Shown in pieces: positions 17,004 to 26,421 of a stretch of DNA of 56,000 nucleotides. The stretch is from assembly GCA_028278145.1 (NCBI GenBank), contig JANQEV010000134.1, forward strand, positions 1 to 56,000, written 5' to 3'. The notes below the pieces were generated by a model that was given only the letters and a program-made list of their open reading frames with translations, did not search any database and was not told the DNA's origin. Position 1 is the first letter of the stretch; every line of letters begins with the position of its first letter. A program made the translations under genes and the position numbers. Source of the DNA: Chromatiales bacterium (GTDB lineage: Bacteria; Pseudomonadota; Gammaproteobacteria; Chromatiales; Chromatiaceae).

Positions 17004-19673
17004 TCAGGCGGTTTCAAGACAAGCTGTCAACAAACCTTTAATGTCAGGAATACAGGAACCACAATTGGTGCCAGCACCAAGACACTCTCCTATCTGTTCT
17101 ACTGTGTCCAGGCCCTGGTCCATTATGCCTTCCAGGATACGTTTTTCCCCTACTCTATTGCAGGCACATATGATTCGCCCAATATCTTCACCACCTGCTG
17201 GTGCTATGCCTGACAATAGGCTTGCCCTTTCGGCTGCATTAATGTTTTCCTGGGCAAACATGTGTCCTATCCAGTCCCGAGGTGGCAGATTAATGTCCGG
17301 TCCAATGAACACGCTGCTCTCTAATATTCCATCAACGAACCTTGCCGCCCGGTAGCGTTGGGCTGAGTGATCGAAATATTCTACCCAATCCACCTGCTCT
17401 GTCTCTTCACACAGCCAGTTACGGGCAGCACCCGCCCAATCATCTGGCAGCAGTTCACCGGCAATCTCATAGCGCCAGTAACCGTCACCTCGGGAGCGTG
17501 ACCAGTAGCTGAGATTATCTGGTTGCAGTAGACGTCGCGAGAACATGAAACCGTACCAGGATGGTGCATATGGTTCGACCCTGGCTGGCATGTGCTTGGA
17601 TTCAGGCTGTCCTGATAGCGGGTCTGTTTCAGAGATGACCAGGCGGTTGACGCAACCATTGACAGTAAACTGGTCATTCCAGTGCATGGGCACAAATATA
17701 CTGCCAGGGCGTTGTCCACCAGTAACCTGAATCCGCACAATAATCTGGCCTAATGTAGTAGTTACCCTGGCCAGTGCGCCTTCGGTGAGTCTGTACCTAT
17801 GGGCATCAGCAGGATGCATCTCTGCATATGGCTCAATGGTATGGCTGGCCAGGCGTGATGACTTACCTGTTCTAGTCATGGTGTGCCAGTGATCCCGCAC
17901 TCTCCCAGTGTTAAGAACCAGTGGCCATTCACGATTGGTGCTGTGTGCAGGAGGGCGCTGCTTTACTGTAACCATCCTGGCACGGCGGTTGGATGTAAAG
18001 TATTTCCCATCTACAAACATTCTCTGGGTACCGTATGGTGCCTGATCACTAATCGGCCACTGCATTGGCTTCATGGCTGCATAATCTTTATCACTGATAG
18101 TCGATAAGACACCGATATTGAAGGCACGGTCATCGTTATTACCCCAGGCAGATAAGGCAGCGTGTTCACGGAAAATCTCAGCCGGTTGCAGATATGGAAA
18201 ATGTGCGGCAAACCCCATGTATCCAGCTACCTGACTTATTATCCACCAGTCCTGCCTGGCTTCTCCAGGAGAAGGCATGAAGGGTCGTTGTCTTGAGATC
18301 CGTCGCTCGGAATTGGTTACAGTTCCAGAGCGTTCTCCCCAAGTCAGGGCCGGTAGCCGCACCTGGGCCAGATTTACCGTGTCTGTGTCGCTCATACAGT
18401 CAGAGACCACCAGAAATTCACACTTACTGAGGGCTCTGCGCACCTGTGAGCTGTCTGGCATACTCACTGCTGGGTTGGTACCCATAATCCACAGGGCCTT
18501 GATCCCGCCCTCTTCAACGGCCCGAAACATGTCCACGGCCTTGAGCCCGGATTTCTCAGGTAGCTTGGGACTGCTCCAGAACTCCTGGACCAGCTTGCGA
18601 TGTGTTGGGTTTTCCAGTTCCATATGGGCCGCCAACTGGTTGGAAAGTCCGCCTACCTCACGTCCACCCATGGCATTGGGTTGTCCGGTAAGAGAGAACG
18701 GCCCCATACCAGGCTGTCCGATCCTCCCGGTATACAGATGGCAGTTGATGATGCTGTTTACCTTATCTGTCCCGCTGCTGGATTGATTTATCCCCTGGGA
18801 GAACACAGTCACTACACGTTCTGTGCGGGCAAACAGATTGTAAAAGCTGATCAGGTCCTGTTCCGGTATCTCACACCCTTGCGCGACCTGTTCAATGTGG
18901 GGTGCAGTTGTCCTGGCAGCAGACAGGGTTTCCTTAACCCCATCCACACTCTGCTGCAAAAAGATGTCATCACCCTCACCAGTTTCTTCCAGGTAGCTCA
19001 GAAGCCCGGCAAACAGCAGGGCATCGCTACCTGGTTTAATTGGCAGATGTAGATCTGCCAGCTGGGTAGTGGCGTTCTGACGTGGGTCTATCTGCACTAC
19101 CTGCAGATCAGGATTATCCTCCACAGCCCGAGTTAAGCGACGGAAGAGTACTGGATGGCACCAGGCAGTGTTAGAACCAACCAGCACCACCAGATTGGCC
19201 TGTTCCAGATCATCATAGCTGCAGGGGACTATATCGCCACCAAAAGCCCGTTTGTGGCCGGCTACAGTGGAGGACATACAGAGACGGGAGTTGGTGTCGA
19301 TATTAGCCGAGCCGATGAATCCCTTCATTAACTTATTGGCTACATAGTAATCCTCAGTCAAAAGCTGACCGGAAACATAGAAGGCCACGGCATCTGGTCC
19401 ATGCTGCTCGATGATGGCACTAAAGCGCTCTGCTATGGTGGTTAGGGCCTGGTCCCAGCTTACCTGCTCCCCGGATATTTCTGGAGTCAGAAGTCTGCCC
19501 TCCAGGTTTACCGTTTCATGCAGGGCCGCACCCTTGGAACATACCCGCCCCAGATTGGAAGGATGGGCCTCATCTCCCGACACACTTAACATTCCGTCGG
19601 AGTTGAATTTTGCCGCTACACCACAACCTACGCCACAGTAGGGGCATGTGGTGTTTACTTCGTCGCTACTCAT
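17004..19673 (-). CDS. nasA: Assimilatory nitrate reductase catalytic subunit NasA
   Basis: This cytoplasmic molybdopterin (bis-MGD) enzyme reduces nitrate to nitrite for nitrogen assimilation. At 889 aa it has an N-terminal 4Fe-4S motif (CPYCGVGCGV from residue 10, with a later Cys in GRVCSKG), the molybdopterin oxidoreductase domain, the C-terminal MGD-binding domain, and a terminal BFD-like 2Fe-2S module with CACN and CGSC. The BFD tail marks the NasA/NasC group rather than periplasmic NapA; there is no Tat signal. The ATG at 19673 is used; a TTG at 19682 would add three residues. It is the last gene of the nirB-nirD-nasA unit, 91 nt after nirD. Confidence 0.95.
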   Translation of the reverse strand: MSSDEVNTTCPYCGVGCGVAAKFNSDGMLSVSGDEAHPSNLGRVCSKGAALHETVNLEGRLLTPEISGEQVSWDQALTTIAERFSAIIEQHGPDAVAFYVSGQLLTEDYYVANKLMKGFIGSANIDTNSRLCMSSTVAGHKRAFGGDIVPCSYDDLEQANLVVLVGSNTAWCHPVLFRRLTRAVEDNPDLQVVQIDPRQNATTQLADLHLPIKPGSDALLFAGLLSYLEETGEGDDIFLQQSVDGVKETLSAARTTAPHIEQVAQGCEIPEQDLISFYNLFARTERVVTVFSQGINQSSSGTDKVNSIINCHLYTGRIGQPGMGPFSLTGQPNAMGGREVGGLSNQLAAHMELENPTHRKLVQEFWSSPKLPEKSGLKAVDMFRAVEEGGIKALWIMGTNPAVSMPDSSQVRRALSKCEFLVVSDCMSDTDTVNLAQVRLPALTWGERSGTVTNSERRISRQRPFMPSPGEARQDWWIISQVAGYMGFAAHFPYLQPAEIFREHAALSAWGNNDDRAFNIGVLSTISDKDYAAMKPMQWPISDQAPYGTQRMFVDGKYFTSNRRARMVTVKQRPPAHSTNREWPLVLNTGRVRDHWHTMTRTGKSSRLASHTIEPYAEMHPADAHRYRLTEGALARVTTTLGQIIVRIQVTGGQRPGSIFVPMHWNDQFTVNGCVNRLVISETDPLSGQPESKHMPARVEPYAPSWYGFMFSRRLLQPDNLSYWSRSRGDGYWRYEIAGELLPDDWAGAARNWLCEETEQVDWVEYFDHSAQRYRAARFVDGILESSVFIGPDINLPPRDWIGHMFAQENINAAERASLLSGIAPAGGEDIGRIICACNRVGEKRILEGIMDQGLDTVEQIGECLGAGTNCGSCIPDIKGLLTACLETA

Positions 19674-19764
19674 CGGTTCCAAGATCCGCTTCCTATTTCT
19701 TGATTACTGCTTGTATGTGCGGTCTCAGATGGACCTGATTAATCTATGAGCCATGGCTCTCTTA

Positions 19765-20094
19765 TTACTCCTGGATGGAGGATGAAAAGTCTAGAAACAC
19801 CTGTTGGTTTTCAACCTTCACAGGAAACACCCGGGCACAACCTTTATCCGGTGCCACGGCCTCACCACTCTCCAGCTCCAGAGTCCAGCTATGCAGTGGA
19901 CATGTGACCTGACGTCCAGCCACCAGACCATCAGACAGTGGGCCGCCCTTGTGTGGGCACTTGTTGCGCAGGGCAAACACCTTATCTTCACTATTGCGGA
20001 ACAGGGCAATGGCGCCCTCCTCTGATTCAATCACCCGTGAACCCATGGCTGGAATATCGTTAATCGTGCCTACTTCAATCCAGTTATTACTCAT
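19765..20094 (-). CDS. nirD: Nitrite reductase (NADH) small subunit NirD
   Basis: NirD is the small partner of the siroheme nitrite reductase NirB, which reduces nitrite to ammonium with NADH. The 109-aa Rieske-fold protein keeps all four cluster ligands: Cys46 and His48 in CPHKGG, and Cys65 and His68 in CPLHSW, so it is the cluster-binding type, unlike E. coli NirD. The ATG at 20094 is chosen because GAGGTG lies 5 nt upstream; a TTG at 20106 is less likely. The gap to nirB is 20 nt, so the genes are co-transcribed. Confidence 0.95.
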   Translation of the reverse strand: MSNNWIEVGTINDIPAMGSRVIESEEGAIALFRNSEDKVFALRNKCPHKGGPLSDGLVAGRQVTCPLHSWTLELESGEAVAPDKGCARVFPVKVENQQVFLDFSSSIQE

Positions 20095-20114
20095 TACACA
20101 CCTCAAAAAAAGTA

Positions 20115-22586
20115 TTAGACGACCTGTGCTTGTTTAACTTCAGGTTCATGAACTGTCCCCAGTCGTATGGGAATAAATTCCTGAGACTCGGTACCCTTGA
20201 CCCGTTCATCCCAAGGATCCACCTGGGCCACAGCCTGGGATATTTTGAAGCGTTCAATGAGTACTGCCTTTCCTGTTTCATCTTCCAATAGGCGTTTTTT
20301 TACATAACCCAGCCCAACCCGTTCCACCCATGGTGCGGTACGTTCCAGATAGCGGGCTTCTTCGCGGTAGAGCTGGATAAAGGCAGCACACAGATCCTTC
20401 ACCTCCTGCTCTGTCTCTACCCGGCACAGCAGATCAGTGGCTCGCACCTTGACACCACCGTTGCCACCGATGTGAATCTCCCATCCGGAGTCAATGCCTA
20501 CTACACCAAAGTCCTTGATGGTGGCTTCGGCACAGTTACGTGGGCAACCTGAGGCGGCGATCTTGAACTTATGCGGCATCCAGGAACCCCAGGTCATCTC
20601 CTCAAGGTCTATGGCCATCTGGGTTGAGTCCTGGGTTCCGAAGCGGCACCAGGTTGAACCAACGCATGCCTTCGCGGTGCGCATGGATTTGCCATAGGCA
20701 TGGCCGGAGACAAAACCTTTATCATTTAAAAACTCCCAGATGGCTGGCAGATCTTTTTTCTCTACACCTAGAAGATTGATGCGCTGTCCGCCGGTAATAT
20801 TTACTTCTCCCACGTTAAATTTGTCTGCAGCATCGGCTATGGCGCGTAACTGATCAGGCGTGGTCTTGCCGCCAAAGATCCGGGGGATCACAGAGAAGGT
20901 TCCATCCTTCTGGATATTTCCGTGCACCCTCTCATTGACCAGTCGAGATCTGGGATCATCCATTGCCTCTCCCGGCCAGGTGGATATCAGGTAGTAGTTG
21001 AGTGCCGGACGGCAGCTTTGACAACCATCAATGGTGCGCCAACCCAGCTTGTCAAACAGGTTATGCATCTGTTTGATCTGGTGGTCACGGATAGCTGCGC
21101 GCACCTCATCATGGGTAAGATCAGTGCAACGGCACATGGGTTTATGGTCTGGGGCAGAGTAATCACCACCCAAAGTATCGGCCAGGATCTGCTCTACCAG
21201 TCCTACACAAGAGCCACATGAGGCTCCGGCCTTGGTGTGCAGTTTCACATCATCAACTGTAAACAAACCCTCAGCAGCTATGGCCTTGGTAATATCGCCC
21301 TTGCACACACCATTGCAGTCGCACACCTGATCACTGTCGGCCATGGCCGCAGCCTTGGACTGTCCACCGTGGCCAGCATCACCCAGGTTGTCTTCACCAA
21401 ACAGCAAGTGATCACGGATGTCGGTGACGTCGGTCTTTTCCCGCATCAGCTTGAAGTACCAGGCGCCATCAGTAGTGTCGCCAAACATTACTGCGCCATC
21501 GACCTTGCCATCTTTTAGAACAATCTTTTTATATACCTTGCTGGCCGGGTCCTGGAAGGTGATCTCATCAGTATCCTCACCACCCTCAAAGTTACCGGCC
21601 GAGAATAGGTCAATGCCGGTCACCTTGAGCTTGGTAGAAGTGACGGAGCCTTCATAACGACCATAACCAAGCTGTGCCAGGTGATTGGCACACACCTTGG
21701 CCTGCTCAAACAGTGGAGCTACTAAACCATATACGGTCCCACGATGCTGTACGCACTCACCCACAGCATATACGCGCGGATCAAAGGTCTGCATGGTGTC
21801 ATTCACCACAATGCCACGTTCGCAGTATATTCCGGCCTTCTGGGCCAGCTCCATGTTGGGGCGTACACCTACTGCCATGACCACTAGGTCGGCATCTAGC
21901 TCTGATCCATCTGCAAACTTGATTCCGGTTACTCGCTTGTCACCAAGCAAGGCTGCAGTCTGGGCCTCCAGGAGAAAATTCAGACCGTCCTCTTCCAGTG
22001 AAATACGTAGCAGATCCGCCGCAGGCTTATCCAGCTGACGTTCCATGAGCTTGTCCATCAGATGTACTACGGTGACTTCCATACCCTGCTTTTTGAGACC
22101 GTTGGCTGCCTCCAGACCCAACAGACCACCACCTATGACTACAGCCTTTTTGTGGTTCTTGGCGGTATCCAGCATGACATTCACGTCGGCTATATCACGG
22201 AAGCCGATTACACCCTCAAGTTCCGCACCAGGAACCGGGATAATGAATGGGTGGGAACCGGTTGCTATCAGCAGACGGTCATATGGCATAACCTTGCCCA
22301 GTTCTGTGATGACCTGACGTCTGATGCGATCGATCTCGATTACCGGGTCACCGGTATACAGGGTTATGTTGTGCTCTTCATACCACTCACGACTATTAAG
22401 AATGATATCGTCTATGGTCTTCTCGCCAGCCAGGACAGGTGACAACAGAATGCGATTATAGTTGGGGTGCGGTTCGGCACCGAAAACAGTGATATCGAAC
22501 TTCTCCACCTCATCCAGCTTCAGCAGCTCTTCCAGGGTGCGTATCCCTGCCATGCCATTACCGATTAACACCAGCTTCTCTTTCAT
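20115..22586 (-). CDS. nirB: Nitrite reductase (NADH) large subunit NirB
   Basis: The 823-aa cytoplasmic nitrite reductase has, in order, an FAD/NADH domain (LIGNGMAGIRTLEE at the N-terminus and GGGLLGLEAANGL mid-domain), a BFD-like 2Fe-2S region (CDCNGVCKGD and CGSCVG), the sulfite/nitrite reductase ferredoxin-like half, and the siroheme/4Fe-4S domain with CVGSTWCRFG and GCPRNCAEA. It supplies ammonium from nitrite. The ATG at 22586 has GAGG 6 nt upstream, preferred over the GTG at 22598. It heads the nirB-nirD-nasA operon, and a strong sigma54-type promoter lies about 60 nt upstream. Confidence 0.97.
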   Translation of the reverse strand: MKEKLVLIGNGMAGIRTLEELLKLDEVEKFDITVFGAEPHPNYNRILLSPVLAGEKTIDDIILNSREWYEEHNITLYTGDPVIEIDRIRRQVITELGKVMPYDRLLIATGSHPFIIPVPGAELEGVIGFRDIADVNVMLDTAKNHKKAVVIGGGLLGLEAANGLKKQGMEVTVVHLMDKLMERQLDKPAADLLRISLEEDGLNFLLEAQTAALLGDKRVTGIKFADGSELDADLVVMAVGVRPNMELAQKAGIYCERGIVVNDTMQTFDPRVYAVGECVQHRGTVYGLVAPLFEQAKVCANHLAQLGYGRYEGSVTSTKLKVTGIDLFSAGNFEGGEDTDEITFQDPASKVYKKIVLKDGKVDGAVMFGDTTDGAWYFKLMREKTDVTDIRDHLLFGEDNLGDAGHGGQSKAAAMADSDQVCDCNGVCKGDITKAIAAEGLFTVDDVKLHTKAGASCGSCVGLVEQILADTLGGDYSAPDHKPMCRCTDLTHDEVRAAIRDHQIKQMHNLFDKLGWRTIDGCQSCRPALNYYLISTWPGEAMDDPRSRLVNERVHGNIQKDGTFSVIPRIFGGKTTPDQLRAIADAADKFNVGEVNITGGQRINLLGVEKKDLPAIWEFLNDKGFVSGHAYGKSMRTAKACVGSTWCRFGTQDSTQMAIDLEEMTWGSWMPHKFKIAASGCPRNCAEATIKDFGVVGIDSGWEIHIGGNGGVKVRATDLLCRVETEQEVKDLCAAFIQLYREEARYLERTAPWVERVGLGYVKKRLLEDETGKAVLIERFKISQAVAQVDPWDERVKGTESQEFIPIRLGTVHEPEVKQAQVV

Positions 22587-22644
22587 TACTATCCTCACCT
22601 AAGTTGCAGTGACGGCAAGTCACATATTCATTGGTGTGTCTTAT

Positions 22645-22660
22645 TGCAATGGGTGTGCCA
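22645..22660 (-). promoter_or_regulatory. Sigma54 (-24/-12) promoter for nirB-nirD-nasA
   Basis: Read on the minus strand, TGGCACACCCATTGCA matches the consensus TGGCACG-N4-TTGCW with a single mismatch, and both invariant GG and GC pairs are present. The start point would fall near 22634, leaving a leader of about 48 nt before the nirB ATG. Nitrogen-limited expression through NtrC is the expected control. Confidence 0.78.
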
Positions 22661-22747
22661 AAACATCCTTATGTCACTAATAACAGGTGGTTACACAGCT
22701 ATTAACACATTTGTTACATATTCGTTTGCTTGCTATGAGAGGAGTAG

Positions 22748-22764
22748 CGCACCGTATTGGTGCC
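22748..22764. promoter_or_regulatory. NtrC-type binding site, strong
   Basis: GCACC-N5-GGTGC (22749-22753 and 22759-22763) is a perfect 5-bp dyad with the spacing of enterobacterial NtrC sites. Its centre lies about 122 nt upstream of the predicted nirB start point, a normal enhancer distance for sigma54 promoters. Confidence 0.7.
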
Positions 22765-22879
22765 ATATGGTCTTGAGTGAGCCATGTGTGCGCTGGAATT
22801 GATCAAAACTGCTGAATCAGTGTCCTTTTTCTGACCAAAAAGTGTTTGTGCCCGAAATTGGTCTGAACACAGCTCAATC

Positions 22880-22896
22880 TGCACCCATATTGGGCA
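22880..22896. promoter_or_regulatory. NtrC-type binding site, weaker
   Basis: TGCACCCATATTGGGCA is an imperfect dyad of the NtrC type: one half-site is perfect and the other is degenerate. Its centre lies about 99 nt upstream of the predicted narK start point. Confidence 0.5.
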
Positions 22897-22960
22897 TCTC
22901 TAAGGAGGTATATTTTCTGAAAAATATAAAATAATAATAAAAAACTTATAGTTACAAAGA

Positions 22961-22976
22961 TGGCACGGTTCTGGCT
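22961..22976 (+). promoter_or_regulatory. Sigma54 (-24/-12) promoter for narK
   Basis: TGGCACGGTTCTGGCT matches TGGCACG-N4-TTGCW with one mismatch, keeping the GG and GC core. The predicted start point is near 22987, about 29 nt before the narK ATG. It is divergent from the nirB promoter, with two NtrC-like sites between them. Confidence 0.78.
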
Positions 22977-23015
22977 ATTACCCAGATGTAATATTTTTTT
23001 AACTGTGAGGTAGTT

Positions 23016-24482
23016 ATGTCAGAAACCAAACTTAATCTGTTCTCCTTTACCGGGAAGATCAGGACATTGCATCTAACCTGGTTTGCATTTTTTTTAACTT
23101 TTATGGTCTGGTTCAACCATGCACCACTCATGGCCATGATCCAGGAGACCTTTAACCTGACCAAGCAGGAAGTCAAGGCGCTCTTGATCATGAACGTGGC
23201 CCTGACTATTCCGGCGCGCATCGTCATAGGTATGCTGGTGGATCGCTTTGGTCCACGTATCACCTACTCCATGCTGCTGTTTGTATCCAGCATCATCTGT
23301 TTCATATTTGCCTTTGCTGACGACTACGCCACCCTGGCCTTGAGCCGTTTTGCCCTGGGCTTTGTTGGTGCCGGTTTCGTAATCGGCATTCGTATGATCG
23401 GTGAATGGTTTCCTGCCAAGCAGGTGGGTCTGGCCGAGGGTATATATGGTGGCTGGGGTAACTTCGGTTCCGCTGCTGCTGCTCTCTCCCTGCCAACAGT
23501 TGCACTCCTGTTTGGAGGCGATGAAGGGTGGCGTTATGCCATAGCTGCAACTGGTGTTATTGCCCTGGCCTACTCATTTATCTATTACAACATGGCTCGC
23601 AATACCCCCAAGGGCTCTACCTACTTCAAGCCCAAGAAGACCGGTGCCATGGAAGTGACCAGCAAGGGAGATTTCTTTTTCTATCTGCTGATGAATATCC
23701 CCATGTATGCAGCATTGGCGGTCCTGGCCTGGAAATTGGGCCCGGATAATCTAAAGATGCTGGGCGCAGCTACAACCAACCTTATATATGCTGGTCTGGC
23801 TGTTCTCTATGCCTATCAGACCTCTCAGGTATGGCGTATCAACAAACATGTATTCAAGGAAGAGGTAGCTGAAATCCATAAATACAAGTTTAAGCAGGTG
23901 GCGATACTGGATCTGGCCTACCTGGTAACCTTTGGTTCGGAACTGGCTGTAGTCTCCATGTTACCCCTGTTCTTTCGCGATACCTTTGATTTGAGCCTGG
24001 TACAGGCTGGGTTGCTGGCATCTGGGTTTGCTTTTATGAATCTGGTGGCACGTCCTACCGGTGGTCTTCTTAGTGATAAGTTTGGCCGCAGAAAATCATT
24101 GACCATTCTGATTGCAGGTTTGGCTGCCGGCTATTTCCTGTTGAGTAATATCACTTCTGAGTGGCCGGTGCTGTTAGCAGTTCTGGCGACCATGGCCTGC
24201 TCCTTCTTTGTGCAGGCTGGAGAGGGTGCAGTATTTGCCATTGTTCCACTGGTAAAACGCAGGATGACTGGACAGGTGGCAGGAATGGCCGGGGCCTATG
24301 GTAATGTTGGTGCCGTAACCTTTCTCACCGTGTTCTCCTTCGTGACACCATCAATATTCTTCATGGTAATCGCAGGAGCTGCTATTTTTGTACTGGCAAT
24401 AGTGCAATTCCTGGATGAGCCGGAAGGACATACTGCAGAAGTTCTGGAGGATGGTACCGTACAGATGATTGAGGTGAGTTAA
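23016..24482 (+). CDS. narK: Nitrate/nitrite transporter, NarK/NasA type (MFS, NNP family)
   Basis: The 488-aa, 12-helix major-facilitator transporter belongs to the nitrate-nitrite porter family. It has [14 protein letters not shown] in the first helix region, the conserved arginine in [35 protein letters not shown], and a glycine-rich nitrate signature around [16 protein letters not shown]. It carries a longer loop (about residues 205-295) between the halves. It imports nitrate for the divergent assimilatory reductases; narK and nirB start 429 nt apart and share a control region. A GAGG box lies 7 nt before the ATG. A strong terminator follows. Confidence 0.93.
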   Translation: MSETKLNLFSFTGKIRTLHLTWFAFFLTFMVWFNHAPLMAMIQETFNLTKQEVKALLIMNVALTIPARIVIGMLVDRFGPRITYSMLLFVSSIICFIFAFADDYATLALSRFALGFVGAGFVIGIRMIGEWFPAKQVGLAEGIYGGWGNFGSAAAALSLPTVALLFGGDEGWRYAIAATGVIALAYSFIYYNMARNTPKGSTYFKPKKTGAMEVTSKGDFFFYLLMNIPMYAALAVLAWKLGPDNLKMLGAATTNLIYAGLAVLYAYQTSQVWRINKHVFKEEVAEIHKYKFKQVAILDLAYLVTFGSELAVVSMLPLFFRDTFDLSLVQAGLLASGFAFMNLVARPTGGLLSDKFGRRKSLTILIAGLAAGYFLLSNITSEWPVLLAVLATMACSFFVQAGEGAVFAIVPLVKRRMTGQVAGMAGAYGNVGAVTFLTVFSFVTPSIFFMVIAGAAIFVLAIVQFLDEPEGHTAEVLEDGTVQMIEVS

Positions 24483-24494
24483 CAATATATAAGT

Positions 24495-24525
24495 ACACCA
24501 GCCCTCAAGTTTGAGGGCTGGTGTT
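24495..24525 (+). terminator. Terminator-like hairpin after narK
   Basis: ACACCAGCCCTCAA and TTGAGGGCTGGTGT form a 14-bp perfect stem with almost no loop, starting 13 nt after the narK stop. The T-run is short (TT, then mixed), so partial read-through into the kinase/phosphatase gene is possible. Confidence 0.7.
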
Positions 24526-24552
24526 CATGCAATTCTCTATACTGAAATAACT

Positions 24553-26262
24553 ATGACGGCCAGACTTGAAATAGATTACGCCTTTCGTAGCGAGGCAGGT
24601 GTTAAATCAAAGAATGACGACACCTGTAATGTGTACCTGCCTGAAGACCAGCAGCTCGCTACCAAGGGGGCTGTCGCTGTCATTGCAGACGGTGTCAGCA
24701 GCAGTGAAGGTGGCGGCCATGCAAGTCAGGTATGTGTATCCAGCTTTATCAGTGACTACTACAGTACTCCTGAATCCTGGACCGTAAAAACGTCTACCGG
24801 CAAGATATTGGGAGCCCTTAATCGCTGGCTCTACAACCAGGGGCAGAACCTTTACGACTCGGTACAGGGCATGGTTACAACCTTCAGCGGTATGGTGATC
24901 AAATCAACCACTGCTCATATCATGCATATTGGTGATTCCAGAATCTACCGCTACCGTAATGGAAATCTAGAGCAGCTTACCCGTGACCATAGGGTATGGA
25001 TGTCGAATAATCGTGAGTTTCTGTCCCGGGCCATGGGTGCAGATATCAATATAGATATCGATTACAAGGCTATAGATATCAAAACTGATGATATCTTTCT
25101 TTTCAGTACCGATGGCGTACATGACTTTCTTACCAACACTGAACTTAAGGACATCCTACAGCCCCAGATCATCAATCTGCAGGTCGCTGCCAACCAGATG
25201 GTAGAGACTGCACTGAACAACAGCAGTAATGACAATGTCAGCGTCCAATTGATCAAGATCCTGCAATTACCAGAGGAGAGTGATGCGGAACGTCTAAAAA
25301 GGATTGCCGACCTGCCCTTTCCTCCTGATCTGAAGCCAGGAATGAAGATAGACGGTTACCAGATTATTCGAGAGTTGCACGCCAGCAGTCGCAGTGAGGT
25401 GTTTCTGGCCCTTGAGATGGATAGCGGTAACAAGGTAGTGCTCAAGACACCCTCAATAAACTACCGGGATGACCCTGATTATATCGACGCTTTTCTACAC
25501 GAAGAGTGGGTGGGACGGCGCATAAACAATGCCCATGTCCTGCGTATCCTGGATCCGGTGGACCGGCGCTTTCTCTATAATGTGACAGAGTATGTGGAGG
25601 CCCAGAGTCTGGGACAATGGATTGGGGACAATACTCCTGTTGATATGCAGCAAATGCGTAGTGTTGCGGAGCAGATAGCTAACGGCCTGCGTGCGCTGCA
25701 CCGCCTGGAGATGGTGCATCAGGACCTGAAGCCAGACAATATCCTAATAGACAAGCATGGCACGATAAAACTGATTGACTTTGGGTCCACCAGGATAGCC
25801 GGGCTGGAAGAGATCCATAACAACAGTGGGAAGGTAACACCCCAAGGTACTCTCAACTACGCGGCACCAGAATGCCTGCGGGGAGAGCGGTGTAGTTTCG
25901 CATCGGACCTGTTTTCACTGGGTACGATCCTGTATGAGATGCTCACCAGTAAACTACCCTATGGTGAGAGTGATACACCTCAACTCAGGAAACATCTAAC
26001 TTACACTTCGGCCAGAATATATAACCAGGAGATCCCCACATGGGTGGATGCAGCTCTGGAAAAAGCAGTGCACCCCAATCCAGCCAGGCGTTATGATACC
26101 TTGTCTGAATTCCTCCAGGACCTGAAACGCCCCAGCCCGAACTTCATAGACCCATCTGAGCTACCGTTATTGGAACGTAATCCCGTCCGCTTTTGGCAGA
26201 CTGTTAGTGTCATAATGGTATTGCTTAATCTATTGTTGGCATATCTGCTTATTAGTAGCTAA
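24553..26262 (+). CDS. Bifunctional PP2C phosphatase / Ser-Thr protein kinase, membrane-anchored
   Basis: The 569-aa product fuses two opposing activities. Residues 1-240 are a PP2C phosphatase (metal ligands Asp46 in ADGVSS, GDSR at 127-130, STDG at 185-188, SNDNVS at 225-230). Residues about 268-530 are a Hanks-type kinase (Lys298 in VVLK, HQDLKPDN at 389-396, DFG at 409-411, APE at 438-440). A single C-terminal membrane helix ends the protein. The ATG at 24553 begins the PP2C homology; an earlier ATG lies inside the terminator. A kinase/phosphatase gene next to nitrate-assimilation genes is also known in Pseudomonas, which suggests regulation of nitrate uptake or reduction, but the substrate is unknown. 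Confidence 0.9.
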   Translation: MTARLEIDYAFRSEAGVKSKNDDTCNVYLPEDQQLATKGAVAVIADGVSSSEGGGHASQVCVSSFISDYYSTPESWTVKTSTGKILGALNRWLYNQGQNLYDSVQGMVTTFSGMVIKSTTAHIMHIGDSRIYRYRNGNLEQLTRDHRVWMSNNREFLSRAMGADINIDIDYKAIDIKTDDIFLFSTDGVHDFLTNTELKDILQPQIINLQVAANQMVETALNNSSNDNVSVQLIKILQLPEESDAERLKRIADLPFPPDLKPGMKIDGYQIIRELHASSRSEVFLALEMDSGNKVVLKTPSINYRDDPDYIDAFLHEEWVGRRINNAHVLRILDPVDRRFLYNVTEYVEAQSLGQWIGDNTPVDMQQMRSVAEQIANGLRALHRLEMVHQDLKPDNILIDKHGTIKLIDFGSTRIAGLEEIHNNSGKVTPQGTLNYAAPECLRGERCSFASDLFSLGTILYEMLTSKLPYGESDTPQLRKHLTYTSARIYNQEIPTWVDAALEKAVHPNPARRYDTLSEFLQDLKRPSPNFIDPSELPLLERNPVRFWQTVSVIMVLLNLLLAYLLISS

Positions 26263-26421
26263 ATATTGCTACAGCCCTATCTAAATTCAATAGTTCAGTC
26301 CTGTATCAGATATACTTTGCCACCAGTCGTATTACATGGGCTGCTGTCCTGTAAATCTCCAGGCAAATTGTTATTATGCTATTACTAAGAAATATATAAA
26401 TATGGCAACAGACATCTCCAT

